Below are positions 35,152 through 44,109 of a stretch of 64,000 nucleotides of DNA, in pieces. A program made the translations under genes and the position numbers. Source of the DNA: CAVTGO01 sp963734275 (GTDB taxonomy: Bacteria; Actinomycetota; UBA4738; HRBIN12). The stretch covers positions 62,001 through 126,000 of the forward strand of contig CAVTGO010000018.1 of assembly GCA_963734275.1 (NCBI GenBank), written 5' to 3'. The notes under the pieces are model-generated. The model was given only the letters and a program-made list of their open reading frames with translations, was not told the DNA's origin and did no database searches. Position 1 is the first letter of the stretch. Each line of letters starts with the position of its first letter.

Positions 35152-36513
35152 CTAGAGCGCGAGATCCTCGGCGAAGTCCCACGTCTGCAGGTTCTCCTTG
35201 ACGCGGGCGAGGAACTGCGCGGCCAGGGCTCCGTCGATCACGCGGTGGTCCCACGACATCGAGATGTAGACCATGTGGTGGATCGCGATGGCGTCGTCGA
35301 TCACGACCGGCCGCTTCTCCACCGTGTCGAAGCCCAGGATCCCCGTCTGCGGCTGATTGATGATCGGCACCGAGAGCAACGAGCCGAACGGCCCGGGGTT
35401 CGTGATCGTGAACGTCCCCCCGTGGACCTCGTCGGGCTTGAGCTGCTTGGCCCGCGCACGGGTCGCGAGGTCGTTGATGGCCCGGGCGATCCCGAGCAGG
35501 TTCATGGTGTCCACGTTCTTGACGACCGGGACGATGAGGCCCTCGTCGTAGCTGACCGCGATCCCCATGTTCACGTAGTGTCGGATCACGATTTCCTGGC
35601 CGCGAAGCTCGCTGTTCACCATGGGGTACGCGAGGAGCGCCTCGGCCACCGCGCGGGTCAGGAACGGCATGTACGTGAGCCCGAACCCCTCGCGCTCGCG
35701 GAAGGCGTCCTTCACCCGCTCGCGAAGCCGTGCCACGTTCTCCATGTCCACCTCGACCGCGTTCCACGCCCGCGCCGAGACGTCCAGCGACCGCTTCATG
35801 TGCTCGCCGATCGCCTTGCGGATGTGCGAGAGCGGTACGACCTCCTCGCCGCCCCCCACCGCGCTCGGGGCCGGCGCGGGCGCCGGAGCGGGTTTGGCTC
35901 CCGGCGCGGCGGCAGCAGCAGGCGACGCAGCCGCGGCCGGCGCTGCCCCCCCAGACTCGACGAACGCCATCACGTCGTTCTTCGTGATCCTGCCCCCGGT
36001 CCCCGTCCCGGTGACCTGGGAGAGGTCCACGCCGTTCTCCTCCGCCAACCGTCGAACGAGCGGCGAAAGGATCTTGGAGCGAGGCCCGCGGTCCTGCGGT
36101 GCCTGAGCCGTCGACGCCTCGGCAGGCACTGCGGGGGCCGCCGCGGCCGATCCGCCTGCTGAGGAGTCCGCCGCCTGTGCTCGACTCGACGACCCCTCAT
36201 CCACGCTGCGGGCCTCGGGCGCGTCGGACGACTCCGCGGATGCGGGCGAGGAGGCGGCCTCGTCGGCGGACCCCTCGCCACCACCGTTGATCTCCGCAAG
36301 ATCGGTTCCCACCGCGACCGTCTCGCCCTCAGGAACCAGGATCTTGGTGAGCGTGCCCGCGACCGACGAGGGCACCTCCGTGTCCACCTTGTCCGTCGAG
36401 ATCTCGAACAACGGTTCGTCCATGGCGACGGTGTCGCCCTCCTGCTTGAGCCACTTCAGGATCGTGCCTTCGATCACCGTCTCGCCGAGCTGGGGCATCT
36501 TCACCGACGTCAT
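35152..36513 (-). CDS. Dihydrolipoamide acyltransferase, E2 of 2-oxoacid dehydrogenase
   Basis: 454 residues, ATG 36513 after GAGGAGG. One lipoyl domain (1-78) with the modified Lys in EISTDKVDTEVPS; a long Ala/Ser/Glu-rich linker; a peripheral subunit-binding domain (SPLVRRLAEENGVDLSQV, GTGGRITKNDVMAF); a second Ala/Pro linker; and the acyltransferase core ending in the catalytic SWDHRVIDGALAAQFL. Single-lipoyl-domain architecture and MPQLGETVIEGT at the N-terminus fit branched-chain 2-oxoacid or broad-specificity actinobacterial E2. Operon: lpd, E1-alpha, E1-beta, E2, lipB. Confidence 0.93.
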   Translation of the reverse strand: MTSVKMPQLGETVIEGTILKWLKQEGDTVAMDEPLFEISTDKVDTEVPSSVAGTLTKILVPEGETVAVGTDLAEINGGGEGSADEAASSPASAESSDAPEARSVDEGSSSRAQAADSSAGGSAAAAPAVPAEASTAQAPQDRGPRSKILSPLVRRLAEENGVDLSQVTGTGTGGRITKNDVMAFVESGGAAPAAAASPAAAAAPGAKPAPAPAPAPSAVGGGEEVVPLSHIRKAIGEHMKRSLDVSARAWNAVEVDMENVARLRERVKDAFREREGFGLTYMPFLTRAVAEALLAYPMVNSELRGQEIVIRHYVNMGIAVSYDEGLIVPVVKNVDTMNLLGIARAINDLATRARAKQLKPDEVHGGTFTITNPGPFGSLLSVPIINQPQTGILGFDTVEKRPVVIDDAIAIHHMVYISMSWDHRVIDGALAAQFLARVKENLQTWDFAEDLAL

Positions 36514-36526
36514 CGATCCTCCTCGG

Positions 36527-37573
36527 CTACCAGGCAGACAGCGTGCGGACGGCGTCCTCGATGTCCGATACCTGGGGAAGATACGCGTCCTCGAGCGGCG
36601 GCGAGAACGGCACGGGCACGTTCGGGGGCGCGACACGTACGACCGGCGCGTCGAGCGACTCGAACGCCTCCTCGGCGATCACGGCCGCCACCTCGGCGCC
36701 GATCCCGAGGAACCGGTGGCTCTCGTAGAGCACGACGGCCCGACTCGTCTTCGTCACGGACGTGAGGATCGTCTGGGTGTCCAGCGGCTGCACGGTGCGC
36801 AGGTCGACGACCTCCACGTCGATGCCCTCGTTCGCGAGGTTCTCCGCCGCCTCGAGGGCCAGGTGCGCCATCATGCCGTAGGAGACGATCGTCGCGTCCG
36901 AGCCCTCGCGCCGGACCATGGCCGAGCCGATGGGGATCAGGAAGTCCGGGTCCTCGGGCACGACCTCCTTGATGCGGCGGTAGATCCACTTGTGCTCGAG
37001 GAACACGACGGGGTTGTCGTCGCGGATCGCCGCCTTCAGTAGGCCCTTGGCGTCCGAGGGGAAGGCGGGGCAGATGACCTTCAGCCCCGGCGAGTGTGCG
37101 AACCACGGCTCCGGATTAAACGAGTGGAAGCTCGATGCGCGCACGCCGCCCCCGCTCGGGCCGCGGAGGACGACGGGGACCGGGACGCCGCTCCGGTAGT
37201 GGTACCGGGCGAGCGCCGTGGTGATCTCGTCGAAGCCGCTCGACATGAAGTCGGCGTACTGGAACTCGGCGACGGGCCGGAACCCCTCCATCGCTGAGCC
37301 GAGCGCCATCCCGACGATGGTCTCCTCGGCGATCGGCACGTCCATCACGCGTTCGGGTCCGAAGCGCTCGATGAAGCCCTCGGTCACCTTGAACGCTCCG
37401 CCGTACACGCCGATGTCCTCGCCGAGCATCCAGACGCGCTCGTCGCGCTCCATCTCCTCCCACAGGGCCTCGGCGATGGCGACCAGGTAGGTAGCCTCGC
37501 CGTTCTCCGAGCGCTTGCCGCGGGGCTCGGCGCCGTGACCGGCGGCTCCCGCCTCGACCGTCTTCGTCGCCAT
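36527..37573 (-). CDS. 2-oxoacid dehydrogenase E1 beta subunit, second copy
   Basis: 348 residues; its ATG overlaps the E1-alpha TGA by one base. LGEDIGVYGGAFKVTEGF, DVPIAEETIVGMALGSAM, EFQYADFMSSGFDEI, GPSGGGVRASSFHSFNPE, EVVDLRTVQPLDTQTI and YESHRFLGIGAEVAA are standard beta-subunit motifs. An N-terminal extension of about 25 polar residues precedes the domain. Intact, unlike the first copy at 27931-28918, and linked to E2 and E3, so this pair is the likelier housekeeping E1. Confidence 0.93.
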   Translation of the reverse strand: MATKTVEAGAAGHGAEPRGKRSENGEATYLVAIAEALWEEMERDERVWMLGEDIGVYGGAFKVTEGFIERFGPERVMDVPIAEETIVGMALGSAMEGFRPVAEFQYADFMSSGFDEITTALARYHYRSGVPVPVVLRGPSGGGVRASSFHSFNPEPWFAHSPGLKVICPAFPSDAKGLLKAAIRDDNPVVFLEHKWIYRRIKEVVPEDPDFLIPIGSAMVRREGSDATIVSYGMMAHLALEAAENLANEGIDVEVVDLRTVQPLDTQTILTSVTKTSRAVVLYESHRFLGIGAEVAAVIAEEAFESLDAPVVRVAPPNVPVPFSPPLEDAYLPQVSDIEDAVRTLSAW

Positions 37574-38634
37574 CAGCCGGTGCCCCCACCTCGGCCGGGT
37601 TCGGTGGCCCAGTAGCCGTCATCGGTGTACAGGCCCTTGGTCACGTCCCCCGGCTCGGGGAAGGGAGAGCTCTGCGCGAACTCGAATCCCTCGTCGAACT
37701 CGGCTTTGATCCGCTCGTCGAGGTCGGTGACACGCGCATCGTCGACCACGCCCTTGGAGCGCAGCAGCTCTTCGAACCGTTTGACCGGATCCTTCTTCTT
37801 CATGTACTCCTCGAGGAGCTCCTTCGGGACGTAGGTGGCCGGATCGTGGCCTGCGTGGCCGCGCCACCGGAGCGAGACGCACTCGATCAGCGTGGGCCCG
37901 CCCCCCTCCCTTGCTCGCTCGACCGCCTCGCGGGCCGCGCCGTAGACATCGAGCAGGTCCTGCGCGTCGATCCGGACGCCGGGCATGCCGTAGGCGTCGG
38001 CACGCTCGGCGATCGTCGGCACCGGGAACTCGAGCGGGTTCGGGGTGGAGTACGCGAACTGGTTGTTGTTCACGACCCAGACGACCGGGAGGCGGTGGAT
38101 CGCGGACACGTTCAAGGCCTCGTGCCAGCGACCGTTGGACGTCGATCCGTCGCCGCAGATCGCGAGCGCGACACGCGGCTCACCGCGCCGCCGGTACGCG
38201 AGGGCTGCGCCGGCCGCCGGCGGGTACGCGATCGGCAGGTGCGACATCACGGTCCACGTCCGGTTGCCCTGCCAGTCGCCGATGTGGCTGTTGCCGTCTC
38301 GGCCACGGGTGTAGCCGTCGATCCGGCCCCAGAACTGCGCCATCACGCGCTTGAGCTCGAGACCCTTCGTGAGCTGCGCCGAGAGGTCACGGTGTGTGGG
38401 GAACAGCGAGTCGTCCTTGCGGAGCGCGAAGGTCACCCCGACGTGCGTGCCCTCCTGGCCTCGGCCCGAGTAGATCGCGCCCGGCAGTCTTCCCTGTCGG
38501 TACAGCGCCTCCATCCGCTCGTCGAAGTAGCGGCACAGCTTCATCATGTGGAGCATGTCCTGGAGCTGGTCGTCGGACAGGCCGACGCGCCAGTCCTCCG
38601 ACGCGAGCTTGCGGTCCTTGACCTTGGTCGCCAC
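37573..38634 (-). CDS. 2-oxoacid dehydrogenase E1 alpha subunit, second copy
   Basis: 353 residues. DMLHMMKLCRYFDERMEAL, GQEGTHVGVTFAL, the thiamine-diphosphate motif GDGSTSNGRWHEALNVSAIH ending in NNNQFAYS, and RWRGHAGHDPATYVP. The enzyme binds thiamine diphosphate with the beta subunit and decarboxylates a 2-oxoacid. Start is three bases after the lpd stop, and the stop overlaps the E1-beta ATG by one base. Compared with the first copy it has a different substrate loop (FPVPTIAERADAYGMPG), so the two E1 pairs may differ in specificity. Confidence 0.93.
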   Translation of the reverse strand: MATKVKDRKLASEDWRVGLSDDQLQDMLHMMKLCRYFDERMEALYRQGRLPGAIYSGRGQEGTHVGVTFALRKDDSLFPTHRDLSAQLTKGLELKRVMAQFWGRIDGYTRGRDGNSHIGDWQGNRTWTVMSHLPIAYPPAAGAALAYRRRGEPRVALAICGDGSTSNGRWHEALNVSAIHRLPVVWVVNNNQFAYSTPNPLEFPVPTIAERADAYGMPGVRIDAQDLLDVYGAAREAVERAREGGGPTLIECVSLRWRGHAGHDPATYVPKELLEEYMKKKDPVKRFEELLRSKGVVDDARVTDLDERIKAEFDEGFEFAQSSPFPEPGDVTKGLYTDDGYWATEPGRGGGTG

Positions 38635-38637
38635 GCC

Positions 38638-40026
38638 TCAGGCTCCGTGCAGGGGTTTGCCGGCGAGCGCGAGGAACGCCTCGCCGATCCCCTCGGACAG
38701 GGTCGGGTGGGGGTGGATCAGGGCAGCGACCTCGGAGGGGACGGCCTCCCAGTTCACGACGAGCATCGCCTCGGAGATGAGGTCGGTCACGTGCGGACCC
38801 ACGAGGTGGACGCCGAGGACGGGACCATCCTTCTCGGCGACGACCTTCACGAGGCCGCCCTCGCCCACGATGTTCGCCTTGCCGATGCCCTGGAGGTTCA
38901 GCTTCTCGGTCTCGACGTCGTGCCCCCGCTCCCGCGCCTGGGCCTCGGTGAGACCGACGCTCGCGATCTCGGGCGAGCAGTACGTGACGCGCGGGATCCC
39001 CGTGTACTCGATCTCCGTCACGGGCAGGCCGGCGATCCGCTCGGCCACGGCGTAGCCCTCGGTGAACGACACGTGCGCGAGCTGGAGCGGGGTCGCGGCG
39101 ACGTCGCCGATCGCCCAGACGTGCGACGCGGTCGTCTGCAGCTGCCCGTCCACCTTCACGAACCCCCGGTCGAGCTCGATCCCGGCCTCCTCGAGCCCGA
39201 GCCCCTCGGTGACCGGGCCGCGCCCGATCGCCACGAGGCACACGTCGGCGCTGGTCGTCTGAGCCTTGCCGCCGGCCTCGAACGTCACCTCGGCGTGGTC
39301 ACCCGCGTCCCGGACCTCGCTCACCGAGGCACCCGCGTGCGCCTGGATGCCGCGCTTGCGGAACGCGCGCGCGATCTCCTTCGATACGTCCTCGTCCTCG
39401 AGCGGGGCGACCCGCGGCAGGGCCTCGACGAGGGTCACGTCGGCGCCCATCGAGCGGTAGAAGCTCGCGAACTCGAGGCCGATCGCGCCGGCACCGATGA
39501 TCACGGCCGACCCCGGGATCGAGCCGAACCACAGCGCCTCGTCCGAGGTGAGCACGCGCTCCGAGCGCTCGACGCCGGGAAGCAGCCGGGGCGCGGAACC
39601 CGTCGCGATCACGACGTCGGTGCCGGAGAGCGTCCGTCGCCCGACCTTCACGATCGGGCCGGCTTCTACTACCGCCGAGCCCTGGATCACGTCGATCCTC
39701 CGCGTCCCCACCAGCTTGGTGAGTCCCGAGACGAGCTTGTCGACGATCTTCTGCTCGAACGCCTGCATCGCCGGCCAGTCGGGTTTCCCGCTGGCCTCGA
39801 CGCCCCACTCGGCGGCGCGGTTGACCGTGTCCATGACGGCGGCGGACTGCAGGAGCGCCTTCGTCGGGATGCACCCGCGCAGCAGGCAGGTGCCGCCGAG
39901 CCGTTCGTCGCGCTCGACGAGGGCAACGCGCTTGCCGAGTTGTGCCGCCCGCAGGGCACAGGAGTAGCCCCCCGTGCCCGCGCCGACCACGACCACGTCA
40001 TAGGCGTCGGACATCCGGGTAGCCAT
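38638..40026 (-). CDS. lpdA: Dihydrolipoamide dehydrogenase, E3
   Basis: About 462 residues from ATG 40026 (ATG 40014 is an alternative giving MSDAYDVVVVG). FAD-binding VVVVGAGTGGYSCALRAA, redox disulfide GGTCLLRGCIPTK, NAD-binding VIIGAGAIGLEFASFY, GDVAATPLQLAHVS, and the His-Glu pair in HPHPTLSEGIGEAF. It reoxidises the dihydrolipoyl groups of E2 and GcvH with NAD+. First gene of the minus-strand operon; the divergent gcvT starts 50 bases away, so both promoters lie in 40027-40075. Confidence 0.95.
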   Translation of the reverse strand: MATRMSDAYDVVVVGAGTGGYSCALRAAQLGKRVALVERDERLGGTCLLRGCIPTKALLQSAAVMDTVNRAAEWGVEASGKPDWPAMQAFEQKIVDKLVSGLTKLVGTRRIDVIQGSAVVEAGPIVKVGRRTLSGTDVVIATGSAPRLLPGVERSERVLTSDEALWFGSIPGSAVIIGAGAIGLEFASFYRSMGADVTLVEALPRVAPLEDEDVSKEIARAFRKRGIQAHAGASVSEVRDAGDHAEVTFEAGGKAQTTSADVCLVAIGRGPVTEGLGLEEAGIELDRGFVKVDGQLQTTASHVWAIGDVAATPLQLAHVSFTEGYAVAERIAGLPVTEIEYTGIPRVTYCSPEIASVGLTEAQARERGHDVETEKLNLQGIGKANIVGEGGLVKVVAEKDGPVLGVHLVGPHVTDLISEAMLVVNWEAVPSEVAALIHPHPTLSEGIGEAFLALAGKPLHGA

Positions 40027-40075
40027 GCTACCGCGCTTCCCCGGTGCTCCTGCGCGAACGTACGATGTCCGTCCG

Positions 40076-41182
40076 ATGGCCGCCGAGGACCTCCGCCACA
40101 GCCCTCTCGAGGAGGTCCACCGATCCCTCGGGGCCAAGCTCGGCCCGTTCGGCGGCTGGCTGATGCCGATCGAGTACGCCGGCGCGCTCACCGAGCACCG
40201 GGCCGTGCGCGAGCGAGCCGGGATCTTCGACCTGTCGCACCTCGGCAAGGTGGACGTCATCGGCCCGTCCGCGTTCGACGTGTTGCAGGAGCTGTTCACG
40301 AACGACCTGCGCGAGGTCGAGGTCGGGCGGGCCCAGTACCACCACCTGCTGAGCCCGTCCGGTGGGGTGCTCGAGGACCTGTTCGTCTATCGCATCGGGC
40401 CCGAGCGGTGGTTCCTGGTCCCGAACGCGGCCAACAAGGACCTCGTGGTCGGGACGGTGCGCATCTCGGGACGCCTCGGCGCCGACGAGGTCGTCGACCA
40501 CGACGACTGGTGCTTCCTCGGCGTCCAGGGCCCCCGGGCTCCGGCGGTGGTGAGCCGCATCTGGCCCGACGCGGTTGAGCTCGCCTTCCGGGGTTGCCGA
40601 ACCGTCGAGCTGGACAGCCGTGAGGTGATCCTCGCGCGTACCGGTTACACGGGGGAGCGGGGCTACGAGCTCTTCGCCGATGGCGCGCTCGCCGGCCGGT
40701 TGTGGGACGAGCTCACGGCGGCTGGCGAGTCCTTCGCAACCCAGCCGTGTGGGCTCGGCGCGCGCGACCTGCTCCGCCTCGAGATGGGATTTCCGTTGTG
40801 TGGGCAGGACCTGGTCCCCGAGCACACGACGCTCGAGGCCGGGATGTCGTGGGCCGTCTCGTTCGACAAAGGCCCGTTCGTCGGCCGCGAGGCGCTCCTG
40901 CGCCAGCGCGAGGAGGGTCTTCCAAGCCGGCTGCGAGGACTCGCGACCGCCGACCGGCGGCACATCCCCCGGTCCCACCAGGCGGTCCTCGCGAACGGCG
41001 CGGTCGTCGGCGAGGTCACGAGCGGGACGTTCTCGCCGCTGCTGGGGACGGGGATCGCGCTCGCGTACCTCTCGCCGGCCGACGCGTTCGAGGCGGGGGC
41101 CGAGGTCGAGATCGACATCCGTGGGCGCCGCGGGGCGGCCCGCGTCGTCCCGACACCGTTCGTCGATCGGTCACCCCGCTAG
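40076..41182 (+). CDS. gcvT: Glycine-cleavage T-protein / folate-dependent aminomethyltransferase
   Basis: 368 residues from ATG 40076. LGPFGGWLMPIEYAGALTEH, FDLSHLGKVDVIGP, GGVLEDLFVYRI, GPRAPAVV, ARTGYTGERGYELF, CGLGARDLLRLEMGFPLCGQ and KGPFVGREAL match GcvT, which moves the methylene group from H-protein to tetrahydrofolate. The nearby GcvH and GcvP are not in the window, and relatives such as YgfZ-like or dimethylglycine-type enzymes share the fold, but the motifs favour GcvT. Divergent from lpd, whose E3 product the glycine cleavage system uses. Confidence 0.88.
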   Translation: MAAEDLRHSPLEEVHRSLGAKLGPFGGWLMPIEYAGALTEHRAVRERAGIFDLSHLGKVDVIGPSAFDVLQELFTNDLREVEVGRAQYHHLLSPSGGVLEDLFVYRIGPERWFLVPNAANKDLVVGTVRISGRLGADEVVDHDDWCFLGVQGPRAPAVVSRIWPDAVELAFRGCRTVELDSREVILARTGYTGERGYELFADGALAGRLWDELTAAGESFATQPCGLGARDLLRLEMGFPLCGQDLVPEHTTLEAGMSWAVSFDKGPFVGREALLRQREEGLPSRLRGLATADRRHIPRSHQAVLANGAVVGEVTSGTFSPLLGTGIALAYLSPADAFEAGAEVEIDIRGRRGAARVVPTPFVDRSPR

Positions 41183-41192
41183 GCCGCCGGGG

Positions 41193-41930
41193 TCAGATCG
41201 GGTGGTAGACCTGGAACGTGGACGGCCGGGCCGCCGCGATCATCTCGGTCACCGAGGCGCCGCCGAACTCCGTGCGCTCTAGGAGCCTGCCCAGGAACGC
41301 CTGCGCCCGCGGTGTATCGGGCGTTACGGCGACGACCACGTAGAGGCCGGAGCTCGGGATGCCCATCTCACGCACGGGGCCGTAGCCGGGAGCCGCGACG
41401 AAGTACGCCCAGCGCGACGGCTGCCGACCGACCGTGCAGGTGCCGTGACCCCGGGCGACGTAGTCGCCGGGAGAGTCCGGGTCGCCGGCCGCATAGCTCG
41501 GCAGGTGGTCGACGATGACGCGCTGGCGCGTGGCGCTGCACTCGTCGGAGCGTGTGATCACGTCGAGCGCGGGACCGGTGGCTGCCAGGTAGTAGTAGTC
41601 GGACGGGACACCGACCGCCGTGGCGTCCACCCACATCGCCGTCATCCCCTCGGCCGGTGGTCGCGGCCCGCCCCAGGTGCCGGGGCGCGGCCCCGCGATC
41701 AGGCCCTGTCGGGGATCGTCGAAGGGACCGGCCAGACGAGGACGCCACTCGTCGGGGATCAGCGCGCTCACCGGGCCGGCCGAAACCTCCCGGAAGGGGC
41801 TCGGGGACTCGCGGATCGTGATCTCCGTGGGTCCACCGGGGGGTGAGGCAGCCACGGCGCCGCGGCATCCCGCGGCCACCAGCGCGATCACGACACAGCC
41901 GATGAGCCTGCGCACCCCGCCGATCTCCAC
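41193..41930 (-). CDS. Predicted lipoprotein of unknown function
   Basis: About 245 residues from GTG 41930 (ATG at 41957 adds nine residues; GTG 41915 shortens it by five). Signal LIGCVVIALVAAGC. The mature region contains GPVSALIPDEWRPR, TAMWVDATAVGVPSDYYYL and HGTCTVGRQPSRWAYFVAAP. The pattern of a substrate-like beta domain with two Cys (DECSATRQR, GTCTVG) recalls PsbP/LpqN-like lipoproteins, though I cannot assign it. Converges on gcvT. Confidence 0.75.
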   Translation of the reverse strand: MEIGGVRRLIGCVVIALVAAGCRGAVAASPPGGPTEITIRESPSPFREVSAGPVSALIPDEWRPRLAGPFDDPRQGLIAGPRPGTWGGPRPPAEGMTAMWVDATAVGVPSDYYYLAATGPALDVITRSDECSATRQRVIVDHLPSYAAGDPDSPGDYVARGHGTCTVGRQPSRWAYFVAAPGYGPVREMGIPSSGLYVVVAVTPDTPRAQAFLGRLLERTEFGGASVTEMIAAARPSTFQVYHPI

Positions 41931-42013
41931 CGCGCAGCATATCCCTCGCCCACCCATCCTGGCATCGCGGGGCCGTGGGTGGTCACCCCCCGCCCGCGGC
42001 GGTCGTTACGGGA

Positions 42014-43312
42014 CTACGAGGACCTGACGTTCCAGGTCCGCTGCGTGATCGGTACCACGTTGGCCGGCCCCTCGGTGGGCTCCGCGGGCCGTTCGGTCGT
42101 CGCCGCCGGGCTCTCGGGATCGCCGAGGAGCGGACGCTCGGTCACCGTCTGGCCCCGGCGTGCCGGGATCACGAACGAGACCCGGGTGCCGCCGGCGGGG
42201 AGCGGGTCGGCCCACATGATGCCGCCGTGCTGCAGGACGAGCTGGCGAGCCATGTGCAGACCGACGCCAGCCCCCGCTCGCTCCTTGCGCAGGATGTCCT
42301 CGCCGGCCGAGAACGGCTCGCTGAAGGCCCGTGTCACGATCTCTCGGGCCATGCCCTGGCCGTGGTCGGTCACGGAGATGACCGTGCCCTCGGCGAGGGA
42401 GCGGGCGCGCAGCATGACCGACCGGTCCTCGGGCGAGTAGCGGCAGGCGTTGTCCAGGAGCTGGCGGATGATCTCGGCGAACCGGACCGGATCGGCCGCG
42501 CCCTCGAGCGCGTCGGGGATCTCGCGGACGATCTCGACCAGCGGGTACTGCCGAGCGATCTCGGCCGCGACGTGGCGAAGGATCGGCGCGAGGTTCACAT
42601 CGGTGAGCTTGAGCGACAGCGTGCCCCGGTCGAGGTCGGCCACGGTCAGCATCTCGTCGATCAGCATCATCAGCTTCTCGAGTGAGGCTTCGAGCTGGCC
42701 GAGGAATTCAAGCTGCTCGTCCTCGGGGATCCCACGGTTCTTCAAGACGTACGCGATGCCCTTGGCCACCGTCACCGGGGTGCGGAGCTCGTGCGAGATG
42801 TTCGCCAGGAAGTCCGCCTTGGCCGTCGTCAGCGACTCCAGCTGCTCCGAGACGGAGCCGAGCGTCGTCTCCAGCTCCTGTCGTCTCGTGGCCTCGGAGG
42901 TGAGACGCTCGGCCAGGCGGGTGCCGACCCGGTGGCTGAGCGCGACGTTGCCATCGAGCACCGCCCGGATCGCTCGCAGGACCGCCTCCGGGCCGTCCTC
43001 CTTGAGGACGTAGGCGGACGCGCCCGCATGGAGCATCTCGGCCGCGGTCACCGGGGACGGGACGCTCGTCCAGCACACGACCGAGGTCTCGGGAACGATC
43101 GCGAGGAGTCGGTGGATCAGCTCGGACCCGCCGAGCCCCTCGAGCCCGATCTCGGTCACGACCACAGCCGGCTGCGTGCGCGCGGCGACCTCGACGGCTC
43201 GGAAGCCGTCGGTGACGACTTCCAGCTCCAGACCGGCCCCCGACTTGAGGAGGGCGTACTGGAGCTGAGCGAGGCCGTCTGCCGTGTCGCAGAGCAGGAC
43301 CTTCGTAGGCAT
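42014..43312 (-). CDS. Soluble histidine kinase with N-terminal pseudo-receiver
   Basis: 432 residues from ATG 43312 (MPTKVLLCDTADG). Residues 1-120 have a receiver fold, but the phosphoacceptor position reads VVVTEIGLEGLGG, Glu replacing Asp, and the acidic pair is reduced (LLCDTADG). The Lys of YVLKEDG remains. A coiled linker leads to HisKA with H-box FLANISHELRTPVTVAKG and an intact ATPase: LLDNACRYSPED, VTDHGQGMA, GAGVGLHMARQLVLQHGG. No membrane segments. The C-terminal 40 residues are Pro/Glu/Thr-rich. The LuxR regulator upstream at 43382-44020 is the likely partner. Confidence 0.88.
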   Translation of the reverse strand: MPTKVLLCDTADGLAQLQYALLKSGAGLELEVVTDGFRAVEVAARTQPAVVVTEIGLEGLGGSELIHRLLAIVPETSVVCWTSVPSPVTAAEMLHAGASAYVLKEDGPEAVLRAIRAVLDGNVALSHRVGTRLAERLTSEATRRQELETTLGSVSEQLESLTTAKADFLANISHELRTPVTVAKGIAYVLKNRGIPEDEQLEFLGQLEASLEKLMMLIDEMLTVADLDRGTLSLKLTDVNLAPILRHVAAEIARQYPLVEIVREIPDALEGAADPVRFAEIIRQLLDNACRYSPEDRSVMLRARSLAEGTVISVTDHGQGMAREIVTRAFSEPFSAGEDILRKERAGAGVGLHMARQLVLQHGGIMWADPLPAGGTRVSFVIPARRGQTVTERPLLGDPESPAATTERPAEPTEGPANVVPITQRTWNVRSS

Positions 43313-43381
43313 CGAAGAAGGTATCGGCGTTCGGCGGTGCGGGTTGAGCGTCCGGGGGACCGGTTCCATCCCCCCGGCGTC

Positions 43382-44020
43382 CTACTCCACCAAGCCGCCT
43401 CGGATGGCGATGGCGACCGCCTGGGCGCGGTCGTTGGCGCCGAGCTTCTCGAAGATCCGCTCGAGGTGCGTCTTCACCGTGTGGGGCGAGATCCCCAGAT
43501 CGTGCGCGACCTCCTTCGTGGTGGCGCCGTAGGCCACCTTCTGGAGGATCTCCTTCTCGCGCTTGGACAGCGGGGGCGCGTCCACCCGCTTCTCGGCGAT
43601 CTGGACCTCTTCGATGAAGGCGCGGGTGAGCTGGGGGTGGATCACGGCCTTGCCCTCGAGGGCGAGACGGGCCGCGTTGACGAGCTCCTCGGCCGAGGCG
43701 TCTTTCAGCAGGTAGCCGGAGACGCCCGCCTGGATGGCCTCGGAGATCGAGGCACGGGACTCGTCCACCGTGAACAGGATCACCCGGGTGTCGGGCGAGG
43801 CCAGGCGGATCGCCTTCGTGGCCTCGATCCCGCTCATCCCGGGCATCCGGACGTCCATGAACACCACGTCGGGCGAGAGCGCTCCCACCTTCTCGAGGGC
43901 GTCTTCGCCGGACTCGGCCTCACCGACGATCAGAACGTCGTTGGCCAGGTCCAGGGCGGCGTGCAGGCCCTCCCGGGTGACCGGGTGGTCGTCGACGATC
44001 AGGATCCGGATCTCGTCCAT
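43382..44020 (-). CDS. NarL/LuxR-family response regulator
   Basis: 212 residues. Receiver: ILIVDDHPVTREGL, phosphoacceptor Asp in VVFMDVRMPGMSGIE, Thr in ILFTVDES, Lys in GYLLKDASAEE. LuxR-type DNA-binding domain: LSKREKEILQKVAYGATTK and ISPHTVKTHLERIFEKLGA. All residues needed for phosphorylation are intact. It lies 69 bases upstream of the pseudo-receiver kinase on the same strand and diverges from sufT, so it might control the SUF operon, but no sequence evidence shows that. Confidence 0.93.
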   Translation of the reverse strand: MDEIRILIVDDHPVTREGLHAALDLANDVLIVGEAESGEDALEKVGALSPDVVFMDVRMPGMSGIEATKAIRLASPDTRVILFTVDESRASISEAIQAGVSGYLLKDASAEELVNAARLALEGKAVIHPQLTRAFIEEVQIAEKRVDAPPLSKREKEILQKVAYGATTKEVAHDLGISPHTVKTHLERIFEKLGANDRAQAVAIAIRGGLVE

Positions 44021-44109
44021 GGCCTCCGATAGGTATCGGCAGGGGGCGTCCCTTAGGATAGAGGCTGGATAGGTCTTCAGGAACTAAGTTGGACCGGAGA
44101 TGATCGCTG

